Source: Candidatus Atribacteria bacterium (GTDB lineage Bacteria > Atribacterota > Phoenicimicrobiia > Phoenicimicrobiales > Stramentimicrobiaceae). From it: a stretch of DNA of 5,374 bases. This document shows, one piece after another, positions 1 through 5,374 of the stretch; positions within the stretch are counted from its first letter, which is position 1; the number at the start of each line of letters is the position of its first letter. Under the pieces are notes generated by a model. That model saw only the letters and a list, made by a program, of their open reading frames with translations, searched no databases and was not told the origin of the DNA. The stretch covers positions 1-5,374 of the forward strand of contig JAFGSC010000270.1 in NCBI GenBank assembly GCA_016934875.1, given 5' to 3'. Both the position numbers and the translations under genes were made by a program.

Positions 1-1628
1 AGTTGATAATCTAATTGCTTAACTGCCACCAAGGTATAATGTTGAGGCTGATATGTCTGAATTAACAATGTTTTAGAGTTATTCTTACTTGATAAATTTA
101 AAGCCAATTGGAGCATTAACTGGTAGGAAATTTCTGCTGAACGATAATCCGGCATATTAAGTAAATGGTCAGCTAAAATAAAACCCACTAATCCTAGATG
201 GTGATACCTGAGTTCACGAAAAATGATTTGTGTTCCAATGAATATATCAACCTTTCCTCCATTAAATTCATTGATTATTTTCTTTTGATCATTCAATTTT
301 GGAGCTATGTCAACATCAAGACGTTGAACTGCTTTCTGGGGAAACATCTTTCTTATCAAATTTTCTACATATTGGGTCCCAGCACCTAATGGTTTTATTT
401 TTCCTTGTTTACACTTCGGGCAATATTTTTGCATCTTTATTCTTTTGCCACAAGTGTGACAAACTGTCCATTGAGTCTTCCCTTCAACATGGTAAGATAG
501 GATATGTCCACACTCAGGACATCGAACAACATATCCACACTTATCACAAACCAAATATCCTGCAAAGCCACGCCTATTTAGAAAAAGAATCACTTTTTTA
601 TTTTCCTTAAGGTTGCGAATGATCTCTTGTTGTAATGGGTAACTAACTAACTTCTGAAAGGATTTTTCCTCTTCCATATTCACGATCTGAATTTTTGGAA
701 AAAACTGATTATACCTCGTCAATGATCTCTCGGTTTTTAAAATGTACCGATGATTCATTATTTGCCAATAACTATCGATTGATGGTGCAAAACTTCCTAA
801 TATGACTTGGAAATTACCTATCTTTCCTCTCATTAATGCTACTTCTTTTGCGTTATAGCGAGGTATCCTTTCCTCTTTGTAAAGCAAAGAATCCTCTTGT
901 TCAATAATAATTAATCCAAGGTTTTGAAAAGGAAGAAAAATATTAGATCTAGTTCCAATAACAACTTTGTAATCCTCCCTGTAAACGGATGCAAAACGAA
1001 GATACTTTTGATATTGACTTGTTTTTTTATCAAAGCATCCTAGCAAATTACCATATTCTTTCAATAATTTCTGCTTGTATTCAAGACAGCACCATTGATC
1101 AGGAACAAGGATCAACACTTGCTTTCCCTGTCTTAAGGCATGACGAATCCATTGGCTATAGTAACGATCTCTAACATTGTAGTTATGATAGTGAAATAGG
1201 ATTGGTTTTGCGAAGGCTTGTTCTTGATTATCTTCTTTATCTCGAACCTTCAATATTGGTTCACGATTAATTTGTAAATCAAGCAGGGAGGTATTTTTTC
1301 CCTTCGAAACCTGGGAAGGAATAATCTGTTTTAAGATCGTTCCTTTTGGACATAGATAATATGTTGAGATCCAATCAGCAATTTCTAACACTTCAAGTGA
1401 TAAAATGGGAAAAGGGTCAATGACCTCTTCAATTACTTTTAAATTTTTAACATCAGTATTTTGACTAATTTTAACAATCACACCATCTCTTTTTTTATTA
1501 TTAAAGGTTATCCTTACTCTTTTGCCAATATCAGCACTTTTTTCAAACTCTGCAGGTATGAGATAGTGAAAAGCTCTATTCATATTCATTTTTAAGGGAA
1601 TGACTTCTGCTATATTCTTTCTGTCCAT
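1..1628 (-). CDS. priA: Primosomal protein N' (PriA), helicase-motif-less; 3' end outside window
   Basis: PriA recognises stalled forks and D-loops and loads the replicative helicase during replication restart. The frame is open for 542 codons and leaves the window (E. coli PriA is 732 aa). Residues 1-103 match the 3'-DNA-end-binding domain (AEVIPL near 7-12, FHYLIP near 20-25, YYLCPKG at 90-96). Eight cysteines at 361, 364, 370, 373, 390, 393, 403 and 406 form the usual zinc module, after LFLNRRG. GTRS (225-228), PRYNAKEVA (256-264) and DYRSAE (494-499) are also typical. The ATPase signatures are gone: Walker A is YHNYNVRD (147-154), DEEH is EQED (243-246), GSATPS is GSFAPS (278-283), and QVAGRAGR is QLALNLSS (507-514). 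Only about 40 residues separate the 3'-binding domain from the helicase lobe, so the winged helix seems absent. The family is certain; loss of helicase activity is inferred. The ATG overlaps the coaBC stop (TAATG) and lacks a well-placed Shine-Dalgarno, suggesting translational coupling. Confidence 0.93.
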   Translation of the reverse strand, partial: MDRKNIAEVIPLKMNMNRAFHYLIPAEFEKSADIGKRVRITFNNKKRDGVIVKISQNTDVKNLKVIEEVIDPFPILSLEVLEIADWISTYYLCPKGTILKQIIPSQVSKGKNTSLLDLQINREPILKVRDKEDNQEQAFAKPILFHYHNYNVRDRYYSQWIRHALRQGKQVLILVPDQWCCLEYKQKLLKEYGNLLGCFDKKTSQYQKYLRFASVYREDYKVVIGTRSNIFLPFQNLGLIIIEQEDSLLYKEERIPRYNAKEVALMRGKIGNFQVILGSFAPSIDSYWQIMNHRYILKTERSLTRYNQFFPKIQIVNMEEEKSFQKLVSYPLQQEIIRNLKENKKVILFLNRRGFAGYLVCDKCGYVVRCPECGHILSYHVEGKTQWTVCHTCGKRIKMQKYCPKCKQGKIKPLGAGTQYVENLIRKMFPQKAVQRLDVDIAPKLNDQKKIINEFNGGKVDIFIGTQIIFRELRYHHLGLVGFILADHLLNMPDYRSAEISYQLMLQLALNLSSKNNSKTLLIQTYQPQHYTLVAVKQLDYQ

Positions 1629-2866
1629 TATTCAATCATGTCCCTATCATGATGTTTACGGAAAGATTTTTGAAGATGATCAAAAATATGCTCAGAAACT
1701 GCATGTTTCGTCATTAAAGGTAAATCCAACTTGTTACCTGTTCGGTCAATAATCACAACTTTATTTGTATCAGCACCAAAACCACTATCCTTCTGGCTAA
1801 CATCATTGGCAATAATGTAATCTAAATTTTTTGACTTTAACTTTAAGAGGGCATTTTCTTCCAAGGAATTCACTTCTGCTGCAAAACCAATGAGTATTTG
1901 ATTGTTCTTTTTCATTCCTACTTCTTCTAAAATATCAATATTTTTCTCCAACACAAGCTGGATCGATTGCTGTGAAGTTTTCTTTATCTTACCAGGAAAA
2001 TGTTGAGCAGGCTTGAAATCTGACACGGCTGCAGCAGATATAAAAATATCCGAATGATTAAAATACTTCAGTACTTGTTCTCTCATTTCTTGGGCTGTAT
2101 TGACTCGAATCATTTTAACTCCACTAATATCCTTTAGATAGGTTGGACCGGTAATCAAGGTGACACTTCCACCCCGGTTCCGTGCTACCTCGGCTAAAGC
2201 AAAGCCCATCTTCCCAGTCGAATAATTAGATATAAAACGAATCTGATCAATAGGTTCCCTTGTAGCTGAAGCAGTAATTAGTATTTTCTTATCTTTCAAA
2301 GATTGATTGTGATGCAGTCTTTGTATGATATAGGTACAGATAGTTTCCGGCGATGCCATTCGTCCATCACCATAATCACCACAAGCAAGAAGCCCCTGTT
2401 CCGTATCAATGATTTGAAATCCCATTCTTATTAAACGTTTTGAATTTTCCTGATAAATCGGATTATTGAACATTACAGTATTCATTGCTGGAGCAAGAAT
2501 AATTTCTCCGGGAAAAGCCAATATCGTTGCAGTCAACAAATCGTCAGCCAGACCATGCGCTACTTTGGCAATGATATTTGCAGTTGCAGGAGCAACAAGT
2601 ATTAAATCAGCCCAATGGGCAAGCGAGATATGGCTTATTTCTTCATCTTCTTTATTTTGGGAGAACAGGTCTGTATAGACTTTGTTCTCGGATAAAACAG
2701 CCAGGGTTAGTGGAGCCACAAAATGTTCGGCATTCTTAGTAAGAATCACTTTGACATTAAATTTTTCTTTCCTTAACAAGCGAATCAATTCAGGTGATTT
2801 ATATGCTGCGATTCCACCTGTTATACCAATTAAAATGTTTTCGATCTTTTTTTTTCTTTGTTCCAT
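1628..2866 (-). CDS. coaBC: Bifunctional phosphopantothenoylcysteine decarboxylase / phosphopantothenate-cysteine ligase
   Basis: This cytoplasmic enzyme performs two steps of coenzyme A synthesis. CoaB joins cysteine to 4'-phosphopantothenate using CTP, and the FMN-dependent CoaC domain decarboxylates the product to 4'-phosphopantetheine. At 412 aa it has normal two-domain length. CoaC spans about 1-188: flavin-binding GITGGIAAYKS (14-24), catalytic His79 in SHISLAHWAD, PAMN (126-129), and Cys162 in ACGDYGDGRM. CoaB spans about 192-405: REPIDQIRFISNYSTGKMG (203-221), AAAVSDFKP (278-286), KIKK (293-296), GFAAE (327-331) and ANDVS (353-357). One local oddity is ITASAT (197-202) where CoaB usually has ITAG followed by G or P and then T. 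The ATG at 2866 is preceded by a modest AGGAT five bases upstream and gives the N-terminus expected for the family. It follows gmk by 92 bases and overlaps priA by one base. Both activities are expected to be intact. Confidence 0.97.
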   Translation of the reverse strand: MEQRKKKIENILIGITGGIAAYKSPELIRLLRKEKFNVKVILTKNAEHFVAPLTLAVLSENKVYTDLFSQNKEDEEISHISLAHWADLILVAPATANIIAKVAHGLADDLLTATILAFPGEIILAPAMNTVMFNNPIYQENSKRLIRMGFQIIDTEQGLLACGDYGDGRMASPETICTYIIQRLHHNQSLKDKKILITASATREPIDQIRFISNYSTGKMGFALAEVARNRGGSVTLITGPTYLKDISGVKMIRVNTAQEMREQVLKYFNHSDIFISAAAVSDFKPAQHFPGKIKKTSQQSIQLVLEKNIDILEEVGMKKNNQILIGFAAEVNSLEENALLKLKSKNLDYIIANDVSQKDSGFGADTNKVVIIDRTGNKLDLPLMTKHAVSEHIFDHLQKSFRKHHDRDMIE

Positions 2867-2903
2867 ATTGAATCCTATTCAAGACAAATGTTTAAATAAA
2901 AAG

Positions 2904-2917
2904 CAATAAACTTATTG
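2904..2917 (-). repeat. Small inverted repeat in the gmk-coaBC gap, followed by a T-run
   Basis: CAATAA and TTATTG arms are separated by two bases; realistically this is a five-base stem with a four-base loop. On the minus strand it is followed by CTTTTTATTT. It has the outline of an attenuator or weak terminator between gmk and coaBC, but the stem is nearly all A-T and probably unstable. Confidence 0.25.
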
Positions 2918-2930
2918 ATAAACCCAAATA

Positions 2931-2940
2931 TGTCATGACA
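2931..2940. repeat. 10-bp perfect palindrome TGTCATGACA just after gmk
   Basis: A perfect ten-base palindrome lies 18 bases downstream of the gmk stop. It is more G/C-balanced than its surroundings. Its size suits a half-turn protein-binding site, but there is no second copy nearby and no convincing promoter for it to control. Confidence 0.25.
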
Positions 2941-2958
2941 AAGCTCTGATTTTGAATA

Positions 2959-3573
2959 CTATATATCTCCTACAGGGTTATTTTTCCCCAGTTCATCTTG
3001 ACTGATTTTACACCTTTCGCTGATAATAATTGCAGCTAATTCTTTAAGGGCTTTTTCTAAATGATGATTAATGATGAGATAATTATAGTGCTGAACATAT
3101 TTCATTTCATCATGGGCCTCGTTAAGTCTCTTTTGCAATTCTTTTTCCCCCTCAGTTTTCCTGTTCCTTAACCTGTATTCCAACTTTTCCCAAGAAGGAG
3201 GAGCAATAAAGATAAAAACTCCATCCGGAAATTTCTTTTTAATCTGCATAGCCCCTTGCACATCAATTTCAAGAACAAGGTCTTTTCCTCGATCAGTACT
3301 CTCTTGAATTGTTTTCAACAATGTACCCTTATATTCACCATAAACCAGAGCCCATTCTGCAAATTTATTCTCTTTGATATATTTTTTAAATTTTTCTTCA
3401 TCTACAAAGTAATAATCTTTACCCTCCACTTCGCTCTCTCTTGGCTTTCTGGAAGTCACTGATACAGAATATTTCAAATCAGGAATGCACTGAAACAACC
3501 TTTCTCTAAGAGTGCCTTTCCCAACACCGGAAGGTCCCGAGATAACAAATAAACATCCTTTTCGTTTGGTCAT
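2959..3573 (-). CDS. gmk: Guanylate kinase
   Basis: Gmk transfers phosphate from ATP to GMP (or dGMP) to form GDP, a cytoplasmic step of guanine nucleotide synthesis and salvage. The 204-residue protein is normal length. The P-loop is GPSGVGKGT (13-21). The GMP-binding segment has S38, R42, R45 and Y54 within SVSVTSRKPR and GKDYYFV, and E73 in AEWA. EIDVQGA (102-108), PPSWEKLEYRLRNR (125-138) and N169 near the C-terminus also fit the family. Two positions are unusual. The Y-Y-G-T segment reads YKGT (81-84), placing Lys82 where a GMP-phosphate-contacting Tyr is normally found. The usual N-D-D reads NHH (169-171). The ATG is 20 bases after the remA stop, and no strong Shine-Dalgarno is visible (only GTAGAGAT upstream), so ribosomes may arrive partly by coupling. 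All other core residues are present, so an active enzyme is likely. Confidence 0.97.
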   Translation of the reverse strand: MTKRKGCLFVISGPSGVGKGTLRERLFQCIPDLKYSVSVTSRKPRESEVEGKDYYFVDEEKFKKYIKENKFAEWALVYGEYKGTLLKTIQESTDRGKDLVLEIDVQGAMQIKKKFPDGVFIFIAPPSWEKLEYRLRNRKTEGEKELQKRLNEAHDEMKYVQHYNYLIINHHLEKALKELAAIIISERCKISQDELGKNNPVGDI

Positions 3574-3593
3574 TGATCTCTACGTCTCTCTTA

Positions 3594-3860
3594 CTATGAA
3601 TCATTGTTTTCTTTTTTTTGTAAATACCCGATCCGATTAATAATCGTTTCGGGTTGTAAGGCAGATAAAATGATATGATTACTATCGGTTATAACAACAG
3701 ATCTTGTTTTTCTTCCATAAGTGGCATTCACTAGTTTTTTTGACTGCTTTGCTTCTTCTTTCAGCCTCTTCATGGGAGCAGAATCAGGATCTAAAATCGA
3801 TATAACCCGATCAGAATTTACGAAATTCCCAAAACCTATATTCATCATAAATTGATTCAT
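3594..3860 (-). CDS. remA: RemA / DUF370 family DNA-binding regulator
   Basis: This 88-residue protein matches the RemA (DUF370, YlzA) family across its length: NIGFGNFV near 7-14, DPDSAPMKRL at 24-33, ATYGRKTRSV at 46-55, and DSNHIILSALQPETI near 58-72. In B. subtilis, RemA is an oligomeric DNA-binding protein that activates biofilm matrix operons and osmoprotection genes. Arg18 and Arg50, at positions linked there to DNA binding, are present, as is Pro29; position 51 is Lys rather than Arg, a conservative change. The start is supported by AGGAGT at 3867-3872, six bases before the ATG. The gene lies 15 bases after yicC and 20 before gmk, the classical RemA location. Many bacteria without B. 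subtilis-type matrix genes carry this protein, so its targets here are unknown. The family call is firm; the regulon is not inferable. Confidence 0.95.
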   Translation of the reverse strand: MNQFMMNIGFGNFVNSDRVISILDPDSAPMKRLKEEAKQSKKLVNATYGRKTRSVVITDSNHIILSALQPETIINRIGYLQKKENNDS

Positions 3861-3875
3861 AAAATTACTCCTGGA

Positions 3876-4751
3876 TCATTCAATATTTCTAGATTGCTCT
3901 TTTATTTTTTCTAATTCTTCTTTCAATTTGATAATATTAGATGATATGTTCTTATGATTCGATTTGGCACCAATAGTATTAATCTCTCGTCCAATTTCTT
4001 GGGTGTAAAAATCGATTTTACGCCCAATGGGTGTTTTATTACTAGCTATCCTTTTTAAATGATTGACATGACATTTTAATCTCGTAATTTCCTCAGAAAT
4101 ATCACTTTTCTGCGCTAGAATAGATACTTCCATTTCAATCCTGCCCTCATCAAGCGAAATCTCTTGACTAAGCTGCTGGATTTTCTGTTTAAGTTTTAAC
4201 TGAAAATCTTTTAAAGACTGATCTTTGTCTTCTTCTATACTATGAATGGTGATCATCATTTTATCTAATCTCTTGAATATGTCTGCTATGAGTTTCTCTC
4301 CTTCTTCTGTTCTACTTAAAATCAAGCTATCCAAAGCTTTATCTAAGGAAATACGAATAGCTTCCCATGCATACTCATCCTCTTCCTTTTTGATAAAATC
4401 AAATATTTCTTTGTGGCGAAGCAATGAATCAAGATTGATTGCTTCGTCTAATCGGGTTATTTCTTTCAATCGATTCAAGGCATCCAAATAAGATAGTAAT
4501 AAATCTTCATTAAGTTTAATTTGATAAATATCATCATGATCACGGTCTGTCTTGATCAACACATTTACTGAACCTCTGCTAATTCTCTTTTGAATCATAT
4601 CTTCTATTTTTTGAAGAATATCCAATGATTGGAGAGGCATTTTTACCTTAATATCACAATATTTATTGTTTACTGTTTTAATTTCTACTTTTGAAGAAAT
4701 CCCATTTACCAAAGATTCTCCTACCCCAAATCCAGTCATGCTCTTAGCCAA
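3876..4751 (-). CDS. yicC: YicC/YloC-family endoribonuclease
   Basis: The 291-residue protein fits the YicC/YloC family (E. coli YicC is 287 aa), cytoplasmic endoribonucleases implicated in RNA turnover. The N-terminal signature SMTGFG is at 4-9, followed by VEIKTVNNKYCDI (22-34) and a segment ending in SRGSVNV (58-64). The middle (about 130-235) is rich in charged residues and probably helical or coiled coil, and includes RTEEGEKL (147-154). The conserved C-terminal block carries EEITRLKCHV (220-229), GRKIDFYTQEIGREINTIGAK (243-263) and the terminal NIE. Translation starts at TTG: AAAGGAG at 4758-4764 lies six bases before it, whereas the first ATG (codon 5) would be 18 bases away. The product MAKSMTGFG also matches the usual N-terminus. 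It is the first gene of the cluster, about 30 bases downstream of the predicted transcription start, and its stop is 15 bases before remA. Confidence 0.95.
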   Translation of the reverse strand: MAKSMTGFGVGESLVNGISSKVEIKTVNNKYCDIKVKMPLQSLDILQKIEDMIQKRISRGSVNVLIKTDRDHDDIYQIKLNEDLLLSYLDALNRLKEITRLDEAINLDSLLRHKEIFDFIKKEEDEYAWEAIRISLDKALDSLILSRTEEGEKLIADIFKRLDKMMITIHSIEEDKDQSLKDFQLKLKQKIQQLSQEISLDEGRIEMEVSILAQKSDISEEITRLKCHVNHLKRIASNKTPIGRKIDFYTQEIGREINTIGAKSNHKNISSNIIKLKEELEKIKEQSRNIE

Positions 4752-4757
4752 AGCCTT

Positions 4758-4764
4758 CTCCTTT
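4758..4764 (-). promoter_or_regulatory. Ribosome binding site that fixes the TTG start of yicC
   Basis: AAAGGAG on the minus strand lies six bases upstream of TTG at 4749-4751. The competing ATG at codon 5 (4737-4739) is 18 bases away, too far for efficient use, so TTG is the preferred start. Confidence 0.8.
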
Positions 4765-4786
4765 CAAACCCTATTGATTTACAATC

Positions 4787-4815
4787 ATTTTAGGAAATTC
4801 CATCTTTACTGTCAA
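4787..4815 (-). promoter_or_regulatory. Sigma-A/sigma70-type promoter for the yicC-remA-gmk-coaBC-priA cluster
   Basis: On the minus strand a perfect -35 TTGACA (4810-4815) is followed after exactly 17 bases by TAAAAT (4787-4792), five of six matches to the -10 consensus. The predicted transcription start is near 4780, giving a leader of about 30 bases before the TTG start of yicC. No other hexamer pair of this quality was noticed in the gaps of the cluster. Prediction rests on sequence only. Confidence 0.72.
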
Positions 4816-4824
4816 ATTATACCA
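4816..4824 (-). promoter_or_regulatory. Extended -10 element TGGTATAAT, possible second upstream promoter
   Basis: The minus strand reads TGG followed by a perfect TATAAT (4816-4821), an extended -10 of the TGnTATAAT type. No good -35 lies 16-18 bases upstream (AT-only hexamers), so activity would depend on the extended element. It directly abuts the TTGACA of the better promoter, so two RNA polymerases could not occupy both at once. Confidence 0.4.
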
Positions 4825-4829
4825 GGACG

Positions 4830-4848
4830 TCTAAAATTATATTTTAGA
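4830..4848. repeat. 19-bp inverted repeat upstream of the operon promoter
   Basis: TCTAAAAT, three central bases, then ATTTTAGA form perfect 8-base arms. The repeat ends 15 bases upstream of the TTGACA -35 hexamer and 6 bases upstream of the TGG of the extended -10, a position suited to a dimeric regulator's operator. As the arms are almost entirely A/T in an A/T-rich spacer, chance formation is quite possible. Confidence 0.45.
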
Positions 4849-4886
4849 AATTAAAAATCACCCGATATAATATTAACTATCTCGAT

Positions 4887-4910
4887 AAAATACTAAAAAA
4901 TATGTTTAGT
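4887..4910 (-). terminator. Weak candidate terminator after the aminotransferase gene
   Basis: About 45 bases after the aminotransferase stop, the minus strand has a six-base stem (ACTAAA pairing with TTTAGT, seven-base loop) followed by ATTTT. There is only one G-C pair, so intrinsic termination would be inefficient. No stronger hairpin with a T-run is visible between the stop and the yicC promoter. Confidence 0.2.
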
Positions 4911-4955
4911 CTATTTCTTTTCTTTTTTATAGAAAATATCTTGATCCTTGATAAC

Positions 4956-5374
4956 TCATTTTTTAATTCTTCTAGAAATGACTCTTGCTAATCTTTTAAT
5001 CCCCTCATCGATATCCTCTTCTTTCGGATAACTAAAAGACAATCTCAGTGTATTTTGTCCTTTTCCGTCTGCATAAAAAGTAGATCCGCTCACATAAGCA
5101 ACATTTTCATCAATAGATTCATAAAACATTTGATTTGCATCAATGGATTCAGGTAATGTCACAAAAACAAAAAAACCTCCCTCCGGTTTAGTCCAAGAAG
5201 TTTCACTTGGAAAATAATTTTCCAAAGATTTCAGCATGATATCCTTTTTCTTTTTATAGATCGATATATTTGACTGAATATTTTTATCAAGATTCCCATT
5301 TAAACAAAATTCATACGCAATTAATTGATTAAGCATTGGGGTACATACGTCAGTGGCTCCTTTTAAGATAATCA
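4956..5374 (-). CDS. PLP-dependent aminotransferase, class I/II fold (C-terminal part; 5' end outside window)
   Basis: Only the last 138 residues are visible, and the frame continues beyond the right edge, so the ATG at 5336 is internal and not the start. The sequence fits the small domain of fold-type I aminotransferases resembling LysN (2-aminoadipate aminotransferase), Aro8 and the catalytic half of MocR regulators. Recognisable segments are LKGATDVCTPMLNQLIAYEF at the visible N-terminus (family pattern KQ-x-x-D-L-x-T-x-x-x-x-Q), PEGGFFVFVTLPE, AYVSGSTFYADGKGQNTLRLSFS, and DEGIKRLARVI near the C-terminus. The Arg in TLRLSFS is the expected substrate alpha-carboxylate-binding residue. The PLP-binding lysine lies outside the window. 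These enzymes transfer amino groups between amino acids and 2-oxo acids; the substrate cannot be assigned from this portion. It is on the same strand as yicC but separated by 204 bases containing a promoter, so it is probably a different transcription unit. Confidence 0.9.
   Translation of the reverse strand, partial: IILKGATDVCTPMLNQLIAYEFCLNGNLDKNIQSNISIYKKKKDIMLKSLENYFPSETSWTKPEGGFFVFVTLPESIDANQMFYESIDENVAYVSGSTFYADGKGQNTLRLSFSYPKEEDIDEGIKRLARVISRRIKK

Noticed and set aside
198..610. Two plus-strand open frames of 63 and 103 codons
   Set aside because: They lie antisense within the convincingly coding priA frame (zinc module and motif V region), resemble no family I know, and have no good ribosome binding site.
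989..1174. 61-codon plus-strand open frame
   Set aside because: Antisense shadow of the priA helicase-lobe segment, which is clearly coding on the minus strand.
1..1628. priA as a pseudogene or an unrelated gene
   Set aside because: The frame has no stop or frameshift over 542 codons, keeps near gap-free register with PriA on both sides of each altered motif, and retains all eight zinc cysteines. A decaying gene would be expected to show frame damage and cysteine loss.
2466..2909. Two adjacent plus-strand frames opposite coaBC (70 and 75 codons)
   Set aside because: Fully or mostly antisense to conserved CoaC motifs; low-complexity translations with no recognisable domain.
2913..2941. TTGTCA as the -35 of a separate coaBC promoter
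   Set aside because: At 17 bases downstream the hexamer is TCAATA, a poor -10 match, and shifting the spacing does not help.
4246..4854. Plus-strand frames opposite yicC and its promoter region
   Set aside because: Antisense to conserved YicC segments, with no supporting translation signals or homology I can recognise.
5334..5336. ATG at 5336 as the start of a short 126-residue protein
   Set aside because: The frame continues upstream to the window edge, and those residues (IILKGATDVCTP) match the aminotransferase family, so the gene is simply cut by the window.
1..5374. CRISPR array, tRNA or rRNA genes, insertion sequence, riboswitch
   Set aside because: No regularly spaced direct repeats, no cloverleaf-like or rRNA-like segment, no transposase or terminal inverted repeats, and the intergenic regions are too short and A/T-rich to show a recognisable riboswitch core.

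Overview
The window is AT-rich bacterial chromosome (roughly one third G+C by eye). All supported genes lie on the minus strand, so transcription runs from right to left. Reading in that direction, the order is: the 3' end of a PLP-dependent aminotransferase gene (5374-4956), a 204-base intergenic region with a good promoter, then a tight cluster yicC - remA - gmk - coaBC - priA, with priA running off the left edge. This is the order known from Bacillus subtilis and relatives (yloC-remA-gmk-rpoZ-coaBC-priA), but with no rpoZ between gmk and coaBC. Gene order, base composition, RemA and GGAG-type ribosome binding sites suggest a low-GC Bacillota member or another RemA-bearing low-GC lineage. 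The sequence alone does not settle the phylum.

Layout. 4956-5374: C-terminal 138 residues of a LysN/Aro8-like class I/II aminotransferase. 4752-4955: intergenic region with a sigma-A type promoter (TTGACA, 17 bases, TAAAAT), an upstream extended -10 motif, a 19-bp inverted repeat and at most a weak terminator. 3876-4751: YicC-family endoribonuclease with a TTG start. 3594-3860: RemA/DUF370 DNA-binding regulator. 3573-2959: guanylate kinase. 2867-2958: a 92-base gap with two short palindromes. 2866-1628: bifunctional CoaBC of coenzyme A synthesis. 1628-1: PriA, whose start overlaps the coaBC stop by one base (TAATG). Gaps from yicC to gmk are 15 and 20 bases, so the cluster is probably one operon driven from about 4780.

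The operon groups housekeeping functions: RNA turnover (YicC), a small regulator (RemA), GMP to GDP phosphorylation (Gmk), 4'-phosphopantetheine formation (CoaBC) and replication restart (PriA).

The most notable observation is in priA. The reading frame is open for all 542 visible codons and aligns almost without gaps to PriA. The 3'-DNA-end-binding domain and the eight-cysteine zinc module are intact. However, every ATPase/helicase signature visible is replaced: Walker A, DEEH, the motif III SAT core, the motif V KG core and the motif VI arginine fingers. The winged-helix domain also appears to be missing. This looks like a PriA kept as a DNA-structure-binding primosome scaffold without helicase activity, a state known to me from Actinobacteria but not expected in this gene neighbourhood.
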